NCBI GenBank assembly: GCA_023443455.1 | Contig: JAEZUE010000004.1 | Span: 129,214-193,213, forward strand | DNA from: Verrucomicrobiota bacterium | GTDB lineage: Bacteria; Verrucomicrobiota; Verrucomicrobiia; Opitutales; Opitutaceae | Reading direction: 5' to 3' | Length of the DNA: 64,000 bases | Shown: one piece after another, positions 52,267 through 61,817 of the stretch | Position numbering within the stretch: position 1 is the stretch's first letter | Layout: every line of letters starts with the position of its first letter | Notes under the pieces: generated by a model | The model's input: only the letters and a program-made list of their open reading frames with translations | Databases searched by the model: none | Told to the model about the DNA's origin: nothing | Position numbers and translations under genes: made by a program

Positions 52267-53331
52267 ATGGCGCTGCGCGAACAACTGCTGGCGGTCGCCG
52301 ACGAACTGCGTCGCCGCAAGGCGGACGGCGAGAAGACCGTGCCGATCTCCGAGGAAACGCTCGCGGCGCTTCGTGACCTGGTGGCGCGCAAGGCCTCGCC
52401 CGGGCTCGGGAGCGAGGCCACGGTCTCCGAGGTTCGGGTACCGGATGCGTCGCCATCTCCCGCCGCCGCGGCGGCGGAGCCGGTCGGTCGGGCTGCACCG
52501 GCCATGCCGACGGAGCGCGTTCCCGAAGCGGCCCGCGCGGACGCCTCGGCTGCGCGCGAGTCGCGCCCTGCAGCGGCTCCGGGCCGGGGGGCGTTCGACG
52601 GCGACGATTCGCCGACGGCGAAACCGGGGCTCAAAATCGCGCCGCAACTCGGGGCGGGTGCGATCCCGCCGCCGCAGCGTTTCACGCTTCCCGAGGGCGA
52701 CAAGCGGGCGCGCTGGGAGTGGTTGAAGGCTCACGTGGAAAACCACCCCGTGTGCCGGGCGCATGTGCGGCCGGGCAAGAAGGTGGTGCTCGGCTCCGGT
52801 GCGCTCGACGCGAAGGTGTTCTTCTGCGGCGACGCTCCGGGGCCGGAGGAGGAGCTGGAGGGTGAGCCGTTCGTGGGCCCCGCCGGACAACTCCTCACCA
52901 AGATGATCAAGGCCATGGGGCTCGAGCGCGGCCAGGTCTACATCGGCGCCATCATGAACTGGCGCCCGGAGATGCCCACGCCGCCGGGGATCGAGCAGGC
53001 CGGCAACCGCCCGCCCTCGCCCGAGGAGATGGCCTTCTGTCTGCCGCATCTGCAGGCGCAGCTCGAGATCGTGCAGCCCGACGTGATCGTCGCCCTCGGG
53101 GCGACGGTGGCCGCGGGACTGCTCGGCGCGGGCAGCTTCAAAACGCTCGGCGAGATCCGCGGGCGCTGGCACACCTTCGCCGGGCGGCCCGTGATGGTGA
53201 CCTACCATCCCTCCTATCTCCTCCGCAACAACACCAACCGCGCCAAGCGCACGGTCTGGGAGGATCTGTTGCAGGTGATGGAGCGCGCGCAGTTGCCGAT
53301 CGGTGAGCGGCAACGCAACTTCTTCCTCTGA
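52267..53331 (+). CDS. Uracil-DNA glycosylase-like protein (family 4/5 type), cluster cysteines incomplete
   Basis: A 354 aa protein with a 130-residue low-complexity N-terminus and a family 4-like UDG domain. Motif A is CGDAPGPEEELEGEPFVGPA (about 187-206), and the later GRPVMVTYHPSYLLRN carries the motif with catalytic-loop His. Such enzymes usually bind a [4Fe-4S] cluster with four cysteines. Here the expected CXXC reads PVCRAHV (only Cys163), and the KCRPP position reads NWRPE, so only Cys163 and Cys258 seem available. It starts 1 bp after ribE. The likely role is uracil removal from DNA, though cluster loss makes activity uncertain. Confidence 0.8.
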   Translation: MALREQLLAVADELRRRKADGEKTVPISEETLAALRDLVARKASPGLGSEATVSEVRVPDASPSPAAAAAEPVGRAAPAMPTERVPEAARADASAARESRPAAAPGRGAFDGDDSPTAKPGLKIAPQLGAGAIPPPQRFTLPEGDKRARWEWLKAHVENHPVCRAHVRPGKKVVLGSGALDAKVFFCGDAPGPEEELEGEPFVGPAGQLLTKMIKAMGLERGQVYIGAIMNWRPEMPTPPGIEQAGNRPPSPEEMAFCLPHLQAQLEIVQPDVIVALGATVAAGLLGAGSFKTLGEIRGRWHTFAGRPVMVTYHPSYLLRNNTNRAKRTVWEDLLQVMERAQLPIGERQRNFFL

Positions 53332-53333
53332 GC

Positions 53334-54929
53334 ATGAATCCCTCGCAACTGCCCGCGGGCGACCGCGGCCCGGAGAGTATTGAAACACTCGGCACAAAGG
53401 CGCCGCGCCGCGAGCGCGTGGCGCTGATCGTGGCGCTGGCGTTCGCCGCGTTCTCGGTCGGCCTGGCGGTCGCGAAGGCGGAAGGCGACTTCGGGTTCGA
53501 CTACCAGGAGCTGCAGTATCGCGCCCGCACGCTTGCCGCCCGCCCGCACGCGCCGCAGGAGGGCCGGGTGCCGGCCTGGCTGCTGCCTCCGGAAATCAGC
53601 TACGACCAGCACCGCGACATCCGCTTCCGGACCGATCGTTCCCTGTGGCGCGAGGACCAGTTGCCCTACCAGGTGCAGTTCTTCCATCCCGGCTGGCTCT
53701 TTCACGAGACGGTGCAGATCCACGAACTCGACGGAAAGCGCGAGATCGCGTTTCCCTTCAGCCGCCGCTTCTTCGACTACGGCAAGAACCATTTCACCGA
53801 AGCGATCCCGCGCGACATGGGCTATGCGGGTTTCCGCGTCCACCATGCGTTGAACAAGCCCGAATACCTCGACGAGCTCGTGGTCTTTCTCGGGGCGAGC
53901 TATTTCCGCGCGTTGGGTCGGGGCCAGCACTACGGGCTCTCCGCGCGCGGTCTCGCGATCGACACCGCCGAGCCGGGCGGCGAGGAGTTTCCGGTCTTCC
54001 GCGAGTTTTGGCTGCAGCGGCCCGAACCCGATGCGCCGGAGGTGGTGGTGTACGCGTTGCTCGACAGCCGCCGGGCGACCGGCGCCTACCGCTTCGCGAT
54101 CCGCCCGGGCGACGACACCGTGATGCGCGTGAAGGCGACGCTGTACCTGCGCGCACCGGTCGCGCGGCTCGGCCTCGCTCCGTTCTCCAGCATGTTCTGG
54201 CATGGTGAGAATTCGGGCACGACCAACGGCGACTACCGCCCCGAGGTGCACGACTCCGACGGCCTGTTGGTGCACATGGGCAGCGGCGAGTGGCTCTGGC
54301 GCCCGCTGGGCAACCCCGCGAAGGTCGAGACGGCGATGTTCTGCTCCGACCACCTGCGGGGCTTCGGCCTGCTGCAACGCGACCGCGATTTCGACCACTA
54401 CCAGGATCTCGAGGCGCACTACCACCAGCGGCCGAGCGTGTGGGTGGAACCCGTGGGCGACTGGGGCCCGGGGGCCGCCACCCTGATCGAGATTCCCACG
54501 CCCGACGAGACGATGGACAACATCGTCGCGTTCTGGACGCCCAGGACCTCCCCCGCGGTGGGCGAGCCCTACGAGTTCGAATACGACCTGCACTGGCTCA
54601 CCGACCTCGGGAAGCGTCCGCCGGCCGGATACACAGTGGCGACGCGGCCGTCGACGGTGATGGGGCGGCCCGACCTGAAACGCTTCGTCGTCGACTTCGG
54701 CGGTGCGGTGCTGGCGAAGGCGGCGGACGGTGTGACGGGCGAGGTCTCGGCCGGGGAGGGCGCGACCGTCGAGGGCGTGGTGGCGCAGCGCAACCCGTAC
54801 GACAACACCTGGCGGCTCGCCTTCGAGCTCAAGCCCGACGGCACCGGCCGGCCGGTGGAGCTGCGGGCGTTCCTGCGGCGGGGCGACGATGTGCTGACGG
54901 AGACCTGGACGTACCTCTGGCACCCTTGA
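53334..54929 (+). CDS. opgG: Periplasmic glucan biosynthesis protein OpgG/MdoG
   Basis: It acts in the periplasm on the beta-glucan backbone made by OpgH in osmoregulated periplasmic glucan synthesis. After an N-terminal signal (ALIVALAFAAFSVGLAVAKA, about 30-49) come the OpgG landmarks: FDYQELQYRARTLAARPHAP, ISYDQHRDIRFRTDRSLWRE, the catalytic-groove region HGENSGTTNGDYRPEVHDSD and GEWLWRPLGNPAKVETAMFC. At 531 aa it matches E. coli OpgG (511 aa). It begins 2 bp after the UDG-like gene and overlaps the next gene by four bases. Confidence 0.95.
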   Translation: MNPSQLPAGDRGPESIETLGTKAPRRERVALIVALAFAAFSVGLAVAKAEGDFGFDYQELQYRARTLAARPHAPQEGRVPAWLLPPEISYDQHRDIRFRTDRSLWREDQLPYQVQFFHPGWLFHETVQIHELDGKREIAFPFSRRFFDYGKNHFTEAIPRDMGYAGFRVHHALNKPEYLDELVVFLGASYFRALGRGQHYGLSARGLAIDTAEPGGEEFPVFREFWLQRPEPDAPEVVVYALLDSRRATGAYRFAIRPGDDTVMRVKATLYLRAPVARLGLAPFSSMFWHGENSGTTNGDYRPEVHDSDGLLVHMGSGEWLWRPLGNPAKVETAMFCSDHLRGFGLLQRDRDFDHYQDLEAHYHQRPSVWVEPVGDWGPGAATLIEIPTPDETMDNIVAFWTPRTSPAVGEPYEFEYDLHWLTDLGKRPPAGYTVATRPSTVMGRPDLKRFVVDFGGAVLAKAADGVTGEVSAGEGATVEGVVAQRNPYDNTWRLAFELKPDGTGRPVELRAFLRRGDDVLTETWTYLWHP

Positions 54930-55552
54930 GCGACGAGAACGTCACGCCCGCGGTTGTTCCCCGCGATTCCGCCGGTGGCGCCTCCCCCGGCGGTTTCCAG
55001 CCGCGCACGGGCACGCTCGAGCAGTGGAACGCGGCGTATGTGCGGGTCGAGGACTACCTGCGCGCGCACCGCATCCACAACCGGCTGCATCAGAGCCGGG
55101 TGATCGAGCTGGTGCTGGAGCGGGCCGCCCGGCGCCACGAGGCGGCGCCGGCCACCGATCCGGTGACCTGTGCGGCGGAGGAGATCGACCGGCTGATGCA
55201 GGAATGGTTCGCGGCGCAGTTGGCCGGGGCGGACCGGGCGCACGACCGGTTGGCGGCGCAGGCCCGGGTGGCGATGCTGCTCGCGGACCTGCCGAGCCGT
55301 TGGCCCTACGCGTTTCTCGACCAGGCCGCGACACCGCCGGAGGCGCGGGTGGCGATGGAGAAGAGCGCGCTGCAGGCCGGGCCGGACATGGCGGTGTCGA
55401 GCATGGTTCCGCGCGACATCGATCTGGGCACGCTGCCGGAGGTCGCCGGCGGCACGCTGGAGACGTTGGAGCGCTGGCCGATCGTGCGGCTGCTCGTGCT
55501 CTGGGCGCTGTTCGCCGCGGTGATGGCGGCGCTGTTCGCGCTCACGCGCTGA
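54926..55552 (+). CDS. Small single-TM protein between opgG and opgH
   Basis: A 208 aa protein I do not recognise. It starts at a TTG that overlaps the opgG stop (TTGA, 54926-54929), so it is coupled to opgG. The first 180 residues are soluble and helical (GTLEQWNAAYVRVEDYLRAH, DRLMQEWFAAQLAGADRAHD); the end holds one membrane helix (VRLLVLWALFAAVMAALFAL). E. coli OpgH carries an extra N-terminal cytoplasmic region that the 723 aa OpgH here largely lacks; this protein might supply it in trans, which is inference. The gene is real by overlap, spacing and codon use. Confidence 0.8.
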   Translation: MSDENVTPAVVPRDSAGGASPGGFQPRTGTLEQWNAAYVRVEDYLRAHRIHNRLHQSRVIELVLERAARRHEAAPATDPVTCAAEEIDRLMQEWFAAQLAGADRAHDRLAAQARVAMLLADLPSRWPYAFLDQAATPPEARVAMEKSALQAGPDMAVSSMVPRDIDLGTLPEVAGGTLETLERWPIVRLLVLWALFAAVMAALFALTR

Positions 55553-55556
55553 TCCC

Positions 55557-57728
55557 ATGCCGGAAACCCCGATCCAGCTTTTCGAGAGCGAGCGCCGGAA
55601 TCCGCGACGGGTGGCGAAGCGCCGCTTTCTTTTCTTCACGACGATCTTCCTGCTCACCTCGCTGGCGGGCTGGTTCATGGCCGACCTGCTCTGGAACAGC
55701 GGGAGCCGCCCGGGCGAGATGACGCCGTTCGAGTGGGCGATGCTCGGGCTGTTCCTGGTGCTTTTTGCACAGGTGGCGACCGGCTTTACGCATGCGCTCT
55801 TCGGCTTCTACGTGCTGAACCGAGGGGGCGACTTCCGGCGCATCCAACGTTCGCTGCCCGAGCACGATCCGGAGGCGCCGCTCGGCCCCACCGCGGTGGT
55901 GATGCCGGTGTGCAACGAGGACCCGAGCCGGGTCTTCGAGGGGCTGCGCGTGATCTACCGTTCGCTCGAGGAGACGGGGCGGCTGGCCCATTTCGACTTC
56001 TTCATCCTCAGCGACACCGGCGACCCCAACAAATGGATCCAGGAGGAGCTCGCCTGGGTGGAGCTGTGCAAGCAGGTCGGCGGGTTCGGCCGCATCTTCT
56101 ACCGGAAGCGCCGGCAGGGAATCAACAAGAAGAGCGGCAATGTCGCCGACTTCTTGCGACGCTGGGGCAGCCGCTACCGCTACTTCGCGGTGCTCGACGC
56201 CGACAGCATCATGACCGGCCGGGCGATCGTGCGTCTGGTGCAGCTGATGGAGCGCAACCCCGACGTGGGCATCCTCCAGAGCGTGCCGCGGCTGGTGCGC
56301 GGCGAGACGTTGTTCGCCCGGTTGCAGCAGTTCGCCAACCGCCTCTACAGCCCGGTGTTTCTCGCCGGCCTGAACTACTGGCAGCAGGGTGAAGGAAATT
56401 TCTGGGGACACAACGCGGTCATCCGCACCGCGCCGTTCATGGAGCAGTGCAGCCTGCCCGACCTGCCGGGCAGCGAGCCGTTCGGCGGGCGCATCCTCAG
56501 CCACGATTTCGTCGAGGCCGCGCTGATGGTGAAGGCCGGCTGGAGCGTGTGGCTCGCCTACGACCTCGACGGGAGCTACGAGGAGGGGCCGCCGACCGTG
56601 ATCGACAGCGCCAAGCGCGACCGCCGCTGGTGCCAGGGCAACATGCAGCATTCGTGGCTGTTGTTCGCGAAGGGGTTTCGGGCGGCGAACCGGGTGCACC
56701 TGCTCATGGGCATCATGGGCTATGTGGCCTCGCCGCTGTGGCTGCTCTTCCTGCTGCTCAGCACGATCCATGTCTTCGACCAGGTCCGCGCGGGCGGCAG
56801 CGGCGGCGTGGGCGAGCTGATCTTCGAGCACTGGGGCTACTATTTCGAGCTGCCGCAGACGCTCGCCCTCTTCGGCCTCACCCTGGTGATGCTCTTCCTG
56901 CCCAAGGTGCTCGGGGTGGTGGTGCAATGGCGCGCGGAGGGCCGCCAACCGCTCCACGGCGGACGCGTGCGCATGGTGGTCGCGGCGCTGGGCGAGACGG
57001 TGCTCTCGTCGCTGCTCGCCCCCGTCAACATGCTGTTCCATGCGAAGTTCGTTGTCTTCATCTTGTTGGGACAAGGGGTGGGCTGGGTGACGCAGCGCCG
57101 CGATGCCGAGGGCAACGACTGGCGCGAGGCGATCCTCACGCACTGGGGACACACGGTCTTCGGTCTGGTCTGGGGCATCTCGACCTACGTGATGATCCCC
57201 GGCTTCTTTTGGTGGCTGAGTCCGGTGCTGGCCGGGATGGTGTTGTCGATCCCGCTGTCGATCTTCCTGGGCAGCGAGGCGGCGGGGCGGTTCGCGCGGC
57301 GGCTCGGTCTGTTCCTCTTCCCCGAGGAGTCGATGCCGCCCTACGAGTTGCGGCGCCTGGAGAAGAACCTCGAGGAGTGTTACCGGCACATGCGCCCCAT
57401 CGAGGAATTGCGCGGCGACTACGGTCTGCTGCAGGCGGTGCTCGATCCGTACATCAACGCGTTGCACGTCTCGCTCCAGCGGCAACGGCGTCCGGCGGAG
57501 GCGACACGTGCGTACTTTCTGGTGTTGCGCGAGCGGCTGCTGCGCGAGGGGCCGGGCAAGTTGAGCGCCAAGGAAAAGCGCGGGCTGCTGCTCGACCCCG
57601 AGAGCATGACGTGGCTGCACAGTGAACTGTGGCGACGTCCGCAGGGCGAGCTCGCCGAGTGGTGGCAGTTGGCCGTGCGGCAGTACAACGTGCTCACCGC
57701 GCAGCCGGTCACGGCGTTGTACCGGTAG
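55557..57728 (+). CDS. opgH: Osmoregulated periplasmic glucan glucosyltransferase OpgH/MdoH
   Basis: A GT2-family inner-membrane enzyme polymerising the beta-1,2-glucan backbone from UDP-glucose. Two TM helices come first (FLFFTTIFLLTSLAGWFMAD, then FEWAMLGLFLVLFAQVATGF). The cytoplasmic catalytic domain follows: TAVVMPVCNEDPSRVFEGLR, FILSDTGDPNKWIQEELAW, VLDADSIMTGRAI (DXD), LSHDFVEAALMVKAGW and the product-binding DRRWCQGNMQH. Further TM helices fill about 370-580. At 723 aa it is shorter than E. coli OpgH (847 aa), mainly at the N-terminus. Last gene of the ribE-udg-opg run. Confidence 0.96.
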   Translation: MPETPIQLFESERRNPRRVAKRRFLFFTTIFLLTSLAGWFMADLLWNSGSRPGEMTPFEWAMLGLFLVLFAQVATGFTHALFGFYVLNRGGDFRRIQRSLPEHDPEAPLGPTAVVMPVCNEDPSRVFEGLRVIYRSLEETGRLAHFDFFILSDTGDPNKWIQEELAWVELCKQVGGFGRIFYRKRRQGINKKSGNVADFLRRWGSRYRYFAVLDADSIMTGRAIVRLVQLMERNPDVGILQSVPRLVRGETLFARLQQFANRLYSPVFLAGLNYWQQGEGNFWGHNAVIRTAPFMEQCSLPDLPGSEPFGGRILSHDFVEAALMVKAGWSVWLAYDLDGSYEEGPPTVIDSAKRDRRWCQGNMQHSWLLFAKGFRAANRVHLLMGIMGYVASPLWLLFLLLSTIHVFDQVRAGGSGGVGELIFEHWGYYFELPQTLALFGLTLVMLFLPKVLGVVVQWRAEGRQPLHGGRVRMVVAALGETVLSSLLAPVNMLFHAKFVVFILLGQGVGWVTQRRDAEGNDWREAILTHWGHTVFGLVWGISTYVMIPGFFWWLSPVLAGMVLSIPLSIFLGSEAAGRFARRLGLFLFPEESMPPYELRRLEKNLEECYRHMRPIEELRGDYGLLQAVLDPYINALHVSLQRQRRPAEATRAYFLVLRERLLREGPGKLSAKEKRGLLLDPESMTWLHSELWRRPQGELAEWWQLAVRQYNVLTAQPVTALYR

Positions 57729-57897
57729 GGGCGGATGCCGTCCGTCTGCCTGTTCCGCACTGTGGCGCCGGCCGTCGAGGCCGTCGAGGCCGTCGACGGA
57801 GCGCAGCGGAACACACTTTGACGAGTTCCGCCGCATCGGTCTGCGGCAGCATCCTGCGCTCGGTGGGGGAAGCATCCGTGCCAGCACTCCGGACAGC

Positions 57898-57924
57898 AAA
57901 AAGCCCGCGTCGGCGACGCGGGCT
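57898..57924 (-). terminator. Rho-independent terminator after tRNA-Arg
   Basis: AGCCCGCGTC and GACGCGGGCT form a perfect ten-pair stem with a three-base loop, followed on the minus strand by TTTTT. It lies only 7 bp past the tRNA 3' end. Confidence 0.9.
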
Positions 57925-57930
57925 CGAAAG

Positions 57931-58005
57931 TGGCGGGACCGGCGGGAATCGAACCCACATCTGCGGCTTCGGAGGCCACCATTCTATCCGTTGAAATACG
58001 GTCCC
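57931..58005 (-). tRNA. tRNA-Arg (anticodon CCG)
   Basis: A 75-nt gene read on the minus strand. The acceptor GGGACCG pairs with CGGTCCC; the anticodon stem GTGGC pairs with GCCGC around the loop CTCCGAA, giving CCG at positions 34-36 (reads codon CGG); the T arm is GTGGG-TTCGAAT-CCCGC. Discriminator G and CCA are encoded. The D stem has one mismatched pair. CGG is common in this GC-rich genome. Confidence 0.95.
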
Positions 58006-58113
58006 GGATGAAGTGCTGCGGATTTCGCGGCGCGGACCGCGGTTTGGCAAGGGTCTTTTGAACGCTGCGACAAGTTCCTGCGCGGCCCCGGCGCAGGGGG
58101 CGTGGGCCGCAGG

Positions 58114-58914
58114 TCAGGCGTTGTGGAACTCGGCCAACATTGCGGCGGTGTCGGGGGCCTTCATGAGTGCTTCGCCGACCAGAATGGCATGGGCGCCGGC
58201 TCGTTTCGCCCGGCCGGCCTCGGCCGCGCCGAAGATGCCGCTCTCGCTCACTTTGATGATACCGTCGGGGACCTGCGGTAGCAGGCGCTCGGTGAGGCCG
58301 AGGTCGGTCTTGAAGATCTTCAGGTCGCGGTTGTTCACCCCGACGATCGTCGCGCCGTGCGCGACGGAACGGGCGAGGTCGGCCTCGTCGTGGATCTCGA
58401 AGAGCGCGTCGAGGCCGGCGGCGCGGGCGGCGCCGTGCAGGGCCTTGATCTCCTCGTCGTCGAGGGCGCGCACGATGATGAGGATCGCGCTGGCGCCGGC
58501 CTCGCGCGCCTCGGCCACCTGCACGGGGTGGATGAAGAAGTCCTTCCGCAGGCGCGGCAGGGCGGGGCCTTGTTGCGCGAATTCGCGCCCCACGAGGCGC
58601 AGATCGTCGAGCGATCCGCCGAAGTACTTGTTGTCGGTGAGGACGGAAAGGGCATCGGCGCCGGCGTCGCGATATTTGCGCGCCTGGGCGGCGGAGTCGG
58701 CCGTGGCGGCGATGGCGCCGGCGGAGGGCGAGCGGCGTTTGATCTCGGAAATGACGGCGAGCCGGCCGTCGGCGCGGTGCAGGGCGGCGGCGAAAGAAAG
58801 CGGCTTGGGGAGTTTGGCGTCCAGCGTGGCCAGGTCGGATTCGAACACCGGGCGCAGCAGGGGCGCGATCTCCTGCCGTTTGTGGGCCATGATCTCGGCA
58901 AGTTTGTCGCTCAT
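58114..58914 (-). CDS. trpC: Indole-3-glycerol-phosphate synthase
   Basis: It closes the indole ring in tryptophan biosynthesis. The TIM-barrel motifs are plain: AVISEIKRRSPSAGAIAATA near residue 54, DALSVLTDNKYFGGSLDDLR, LPRLRKDFFIHPVQVAEARE, GLDALFEIHDEADLARSVAH, GVNNRDLKIFKTDLGLTERL and VSESGIFGAAEAGRAKRAGA. At 266 aa the length is usual. I start at the ATG at 58914; upstream open codons lie over the mazG promoter. No other trp gene is in the window, so it is unlinked or the end of a dispersed pathway. It is divergent from mazG. Confidence 0.96.
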   Translation of the reverse strand: MSDKLAEIMAHKRQEIAPLLRPVFESDLATLDAKLPKPLSFAAALHRADGRLAVISEIKRRSPSAGAIAATADSAAQARKYRDAGADALSVLTDNKYFGGSLDDLRLVGREFAQQGPALPRLRKDFFIHPVQVAEAREAGASAILIIVRALDDEEIKALHGAARAAGLDALFEIHDEADLARSVAHGATIVGVNNRDLKIFKTDLGLTERLLPQVPDGIIKVSESGIFGAAEAGRAKRAGAHAILVGEALMKAPDTAAMLAEFHNA

Positions 58915-59037
58915 TGCGGGGGCGATAGCGGCAAAGCGGGGCCGCGGGTGCAAGCGTCCTTTGCGGTGGGTACCGCCGCGCTTCGGGCCGGAATTTTCGT
59001 GCGCCGGCGGGCCGGCTGCTTTGTGCTGACGGGCAAC

Positions 59038-59706
<669 letters not shown>

Positions 59707-59728
59707 GGCGGCCCGACGACGCCCTGTC

Positions 59729-60673
59729 ATGATGGACGAACCGGCCCCGGACTCGCTGCCGCCCGCTGTCGCCACGGAATGGTTGCAGCCTTGGCTCGAC
59801 CATCTCGCCCTGGAGCGGCGGCGTTCGGCGTACACGGTGCGCAACTACCGGCAGGCCTTCGAGGACTTCCATCGCTGGCTGCGGCGCAGCGCGCTCGACG
59901 GCCGACCGTTCGACGGGCTGGGCAACCGGGAGATGCGCGACTTCGTGATCGAGGCGCAGCGGCGTTTCGACCGGCGCACGTTGCACAACCATGTGTCGGG
60001 GTTGCGCTCGTTCTATCGTTTCTGGATGCGGCGTGGCCGGCTGGAGAAAAATCCGTTCACCGGTGTCGCGTTGCCGAAGATGGAGAAGCGGCTGCCGAAA
60101 TTTCTCACCGAGAAGCAGGCCGACGGCCTGCTGACCGCCCCCACGACGCTGTTGGCCAACGGCGAACTCGAGCCGTTTGTGGCCTGGCGGGATCGCCTCG
60201 TGCTCGAGCTGCTCTACGGCGCCGGGCTGCGCATCAGCGAGCTTTGCGGGCTCGAGTATGGCATGATCGACCTGGAGGACGGCGTGGCCCGCGTGCTCGG
60301 CAAGGGCCGCAAGGAGCGCCTCTGCCCGATCGGCGCGGTGGCGCGCACGGTGTTGGAGAAATTTCGCGACGAGCACGCTCCCGCCAAGGGCTACCAGGAC
60401 GCGGTGATCGTCGACGAGGCGGGGCGGCGGCTCGCGCCGCGCGCGGTGCAGCTGATGATGAAACGCTACCTCGCCGCGTGCGCACTGCCGATGGATCTGA
60501 GTCCGCACAAGCTGCGGCATTCCTTCGCCACGCACTTGCTCGATCGCGGCGCGGACTTGCGCCTCGTGCAGGAACTGCTCGGGCACTCCCGACTGTCGAC
60601 CACCCAGGTCTACACCCACGTGACGATCGCGCGGCTCAAGGACATCTACCGCCACGCGCATCCGCGGGCGTGA
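59729..60673 (+). CDS. Tyrosine recombinase XerC/XerD family
   Basis: A 314 aa site-specific recombinase of Xer length. An N-terminal SAM-like core-binding domain (LQPWLDHLALERRRSAYTVR) is followed by the catalytic domain with the full set: Arg in LLYGAGLRISELCGLE, Lys in VLGKGRKERLCPIG, His-X2-Arg in LSPHKLRHSFATHLLDRGAD, His in LLGHSRLSTTQVYTH and the nucleophile Tyr in VYTHVTIARL. It most likely resolves chromosome dimers with a partner. It follows mazG closely and marks the last ordinary gene before the mobile region. XerC or XerD cannot be told by eye. Confidence 0.93.
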   Translation: MMDEPAPDSLPPAVATEWLQPWLDHLALERRRSAYTVRNYRQAFEDFHRWLRRSALDGRPFDGLGNREMRDFVIEAQRRFDRRTLHNHVSGLRSFYRFWMRRGRLEKNPFTGVALPKMEKRLPKFLTEKQADGLLTAPTTLLANGELEPFVAWRDRLVLELLYGAGLRISELCGLEYGMIDLEDGVARVLGKGRKERLCPIGAVARTVLEKFRDEHAPAKGYQDAVIVDEAGRRLAPRAVQLMMKRYLAACALPMDLSPHKLRHSFATHLLDRGADLRLVQELLGHSRLSTTQVYTHVTIARLKDIYRHAHPRA

Positions 60674-60800
60674 ACGAGCGGTGCGGCGCCCCGCCGGACC
60701 AGCGCGGTGCCGCCTCGGCTTACCTTGAGAAGACGACGGTACGTTGCCGAGATGGCCGCCGGTCGCCGTCGCGGCGCTTCCAAGCTTCACAAAAAGCTAA

Positions 60801-60829
60801 TTGCAAACATATCGTAATGACCCCTCAAT
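60801..60829 (+). repeat. RAYT-type repeat, copy 1
   Basis: The unit CAAACATATCGTAATGACCC occurs here, again at 60857-60883 in direct orientation, inverted with one difference at 63702-63732 next to a Y1 transposase, and as a decayed inverted form at 62442-62465. Confidence 0.8.
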
Positions 60830-61817
60830 TTCCCCTCGAGAGCGTTGCAGCCGACCACAAACATATCGTAATGACCCCTTATTTCCGCGTCTTGATCGCG
60901 AAATCCGTGAAAACGGAGCTACACGCTCAACAAATGTCCTATTATGTACTGAAGCACACCCGTTTTGGACCGAACGGTCTTCGGGTTTTGAAGCCGCAGC
61001 AAAATTGATACCTGGAGACCGACTACATCTAGTGAACGGAGAGTTTGCTGAGGTCGAGTCCGTTGATTTTCTTTCAGCGCCCGATGGAGGCACTTATACT
61101 ACGTACAACTTTGAAGTTGCCGATTTCCATACCTATTTCGTTGGGAATTATGGCGCGTTGGTGCATAATAGTGGACGCACTCCCTGCGAGAAGGCGTTGA
61201 GTATTTTTAAAAAGTGGGAGGAACAGAAAGGGGGAGATATTTGGACGGCTCTAAAGGAATATGGAGTCTTCGTAAAGGCGGCGAAATCCCGAGTACGAGC
61301 CTCTGACATCAAGGTATTGAACGAAGTCCGCCGGAGGCACTTCGCCGAAGGCGAACTGTTCCGCCCGCTCTGGGAAGTAATCGCAGGACAGGATCTTGTA
61401 GCCGGAAGCGCAGGTAGTTCGCGCAAACTTGCAAGCAATATCTGCAAAGCGTTTGGAATAGAAAATGAGAGCTGGTTTGCCGCCCATCACATCGTCCCGA
61501 AAGGAGACCAAAGTGCAAAAGCGAAGGCACTGAGGGCAATTTTGGAGAAATTCAATGTTCACATCGATGAGGCCGCGAATGGTACGTTTATGGTCGCACA
61601 ACAGACATACAACGATTTCGAGAAACGGGGTCTGGTAGATATACTTGACGGCCTTGGGCCGAAGCATAAGAAACATACACAAGAATATGTTGCGGCGGTA
61701 TTTGAACGCCTGAAGGATTTCCAGAATATTCAGGCAAGTGCGGAAAATTCGAATTTGTTGCGCCGGGAGTTGCAAATGATAGCAAAAGACCTAATCAACG
61801 GAGCATTTGAATGGTGA
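60801..61817 (+). CDS. 5'-truncated polymorphic toxin: Hint domain remnant plus AHH nuclease
   Basis: An open frame of 338 codons that begins inside the short repeats (TTG at 60801); no natural ATG precedes the conserved part, so the real N-terminus is missing. Homology starts near 60930: TNVLLCTEAHPFWTE, LIPGDRLHLVNGEFAEVESV and FEVADFHTYFVGNYGALVHN, the C-terminal part of a pretoxin Hint (self-splicing-like) domain. After it comes a toxin domain with SWFAAHHIVPKGDQSAK near residue 225, the AHH motif of an HNH/EndoVII-type nuclease. Base composition is far poorer in GC than its neighbours. The immunity gene overlaps the stop codon by seven bases. Probably a toxin tip left after loss of the large delivery part. 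Confidence 0.8.
   Translation: MQTYRNDPSISPRERCSRPQTYRNDPLFPRLDREIRENGATRSTNVLLCTEAHPFWTERSSGFEAAAKLIPGDRLHLVNGEFAEVESVDFLSAPDGGTYTTYNFEVADFHTYFVGNYGALVHNSGRTPCEKALSIFKKWEEQKGGDIWTALKEYGVFVKAAKSRVRASDIKVLNEVRRRHFAEGELFRPLWEVIAGQDLVAGSAGSSRKLASNICKAFGIENESWFAAHHIVPKGDQSAKAKALRAILEKFNVHIDEAANGTFMVAQQTYNDFEKRGLVDILDGLGPKHKKHTQEYVAAVFERLKDFQNIQASAENSNLLRRELQMIAKDLINGAFEW
60857..60883 (+). repeat. RAYT-type repeat, copy 2
   Basis: It contains the same CAAACATATCGTAATGACCC unit as copy 1, followed by CCTTA as in the inverted copy at 63702-63732. The two direct copies sit 56 bp apart at the left edge of the AT-richer island. Confidence 0.8.

Noticed and set aside
57729..57897. Possible small gene between opgH and tRNA-Arg
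   Set aside because: Short frames only, with no start context or recognisable sequence.
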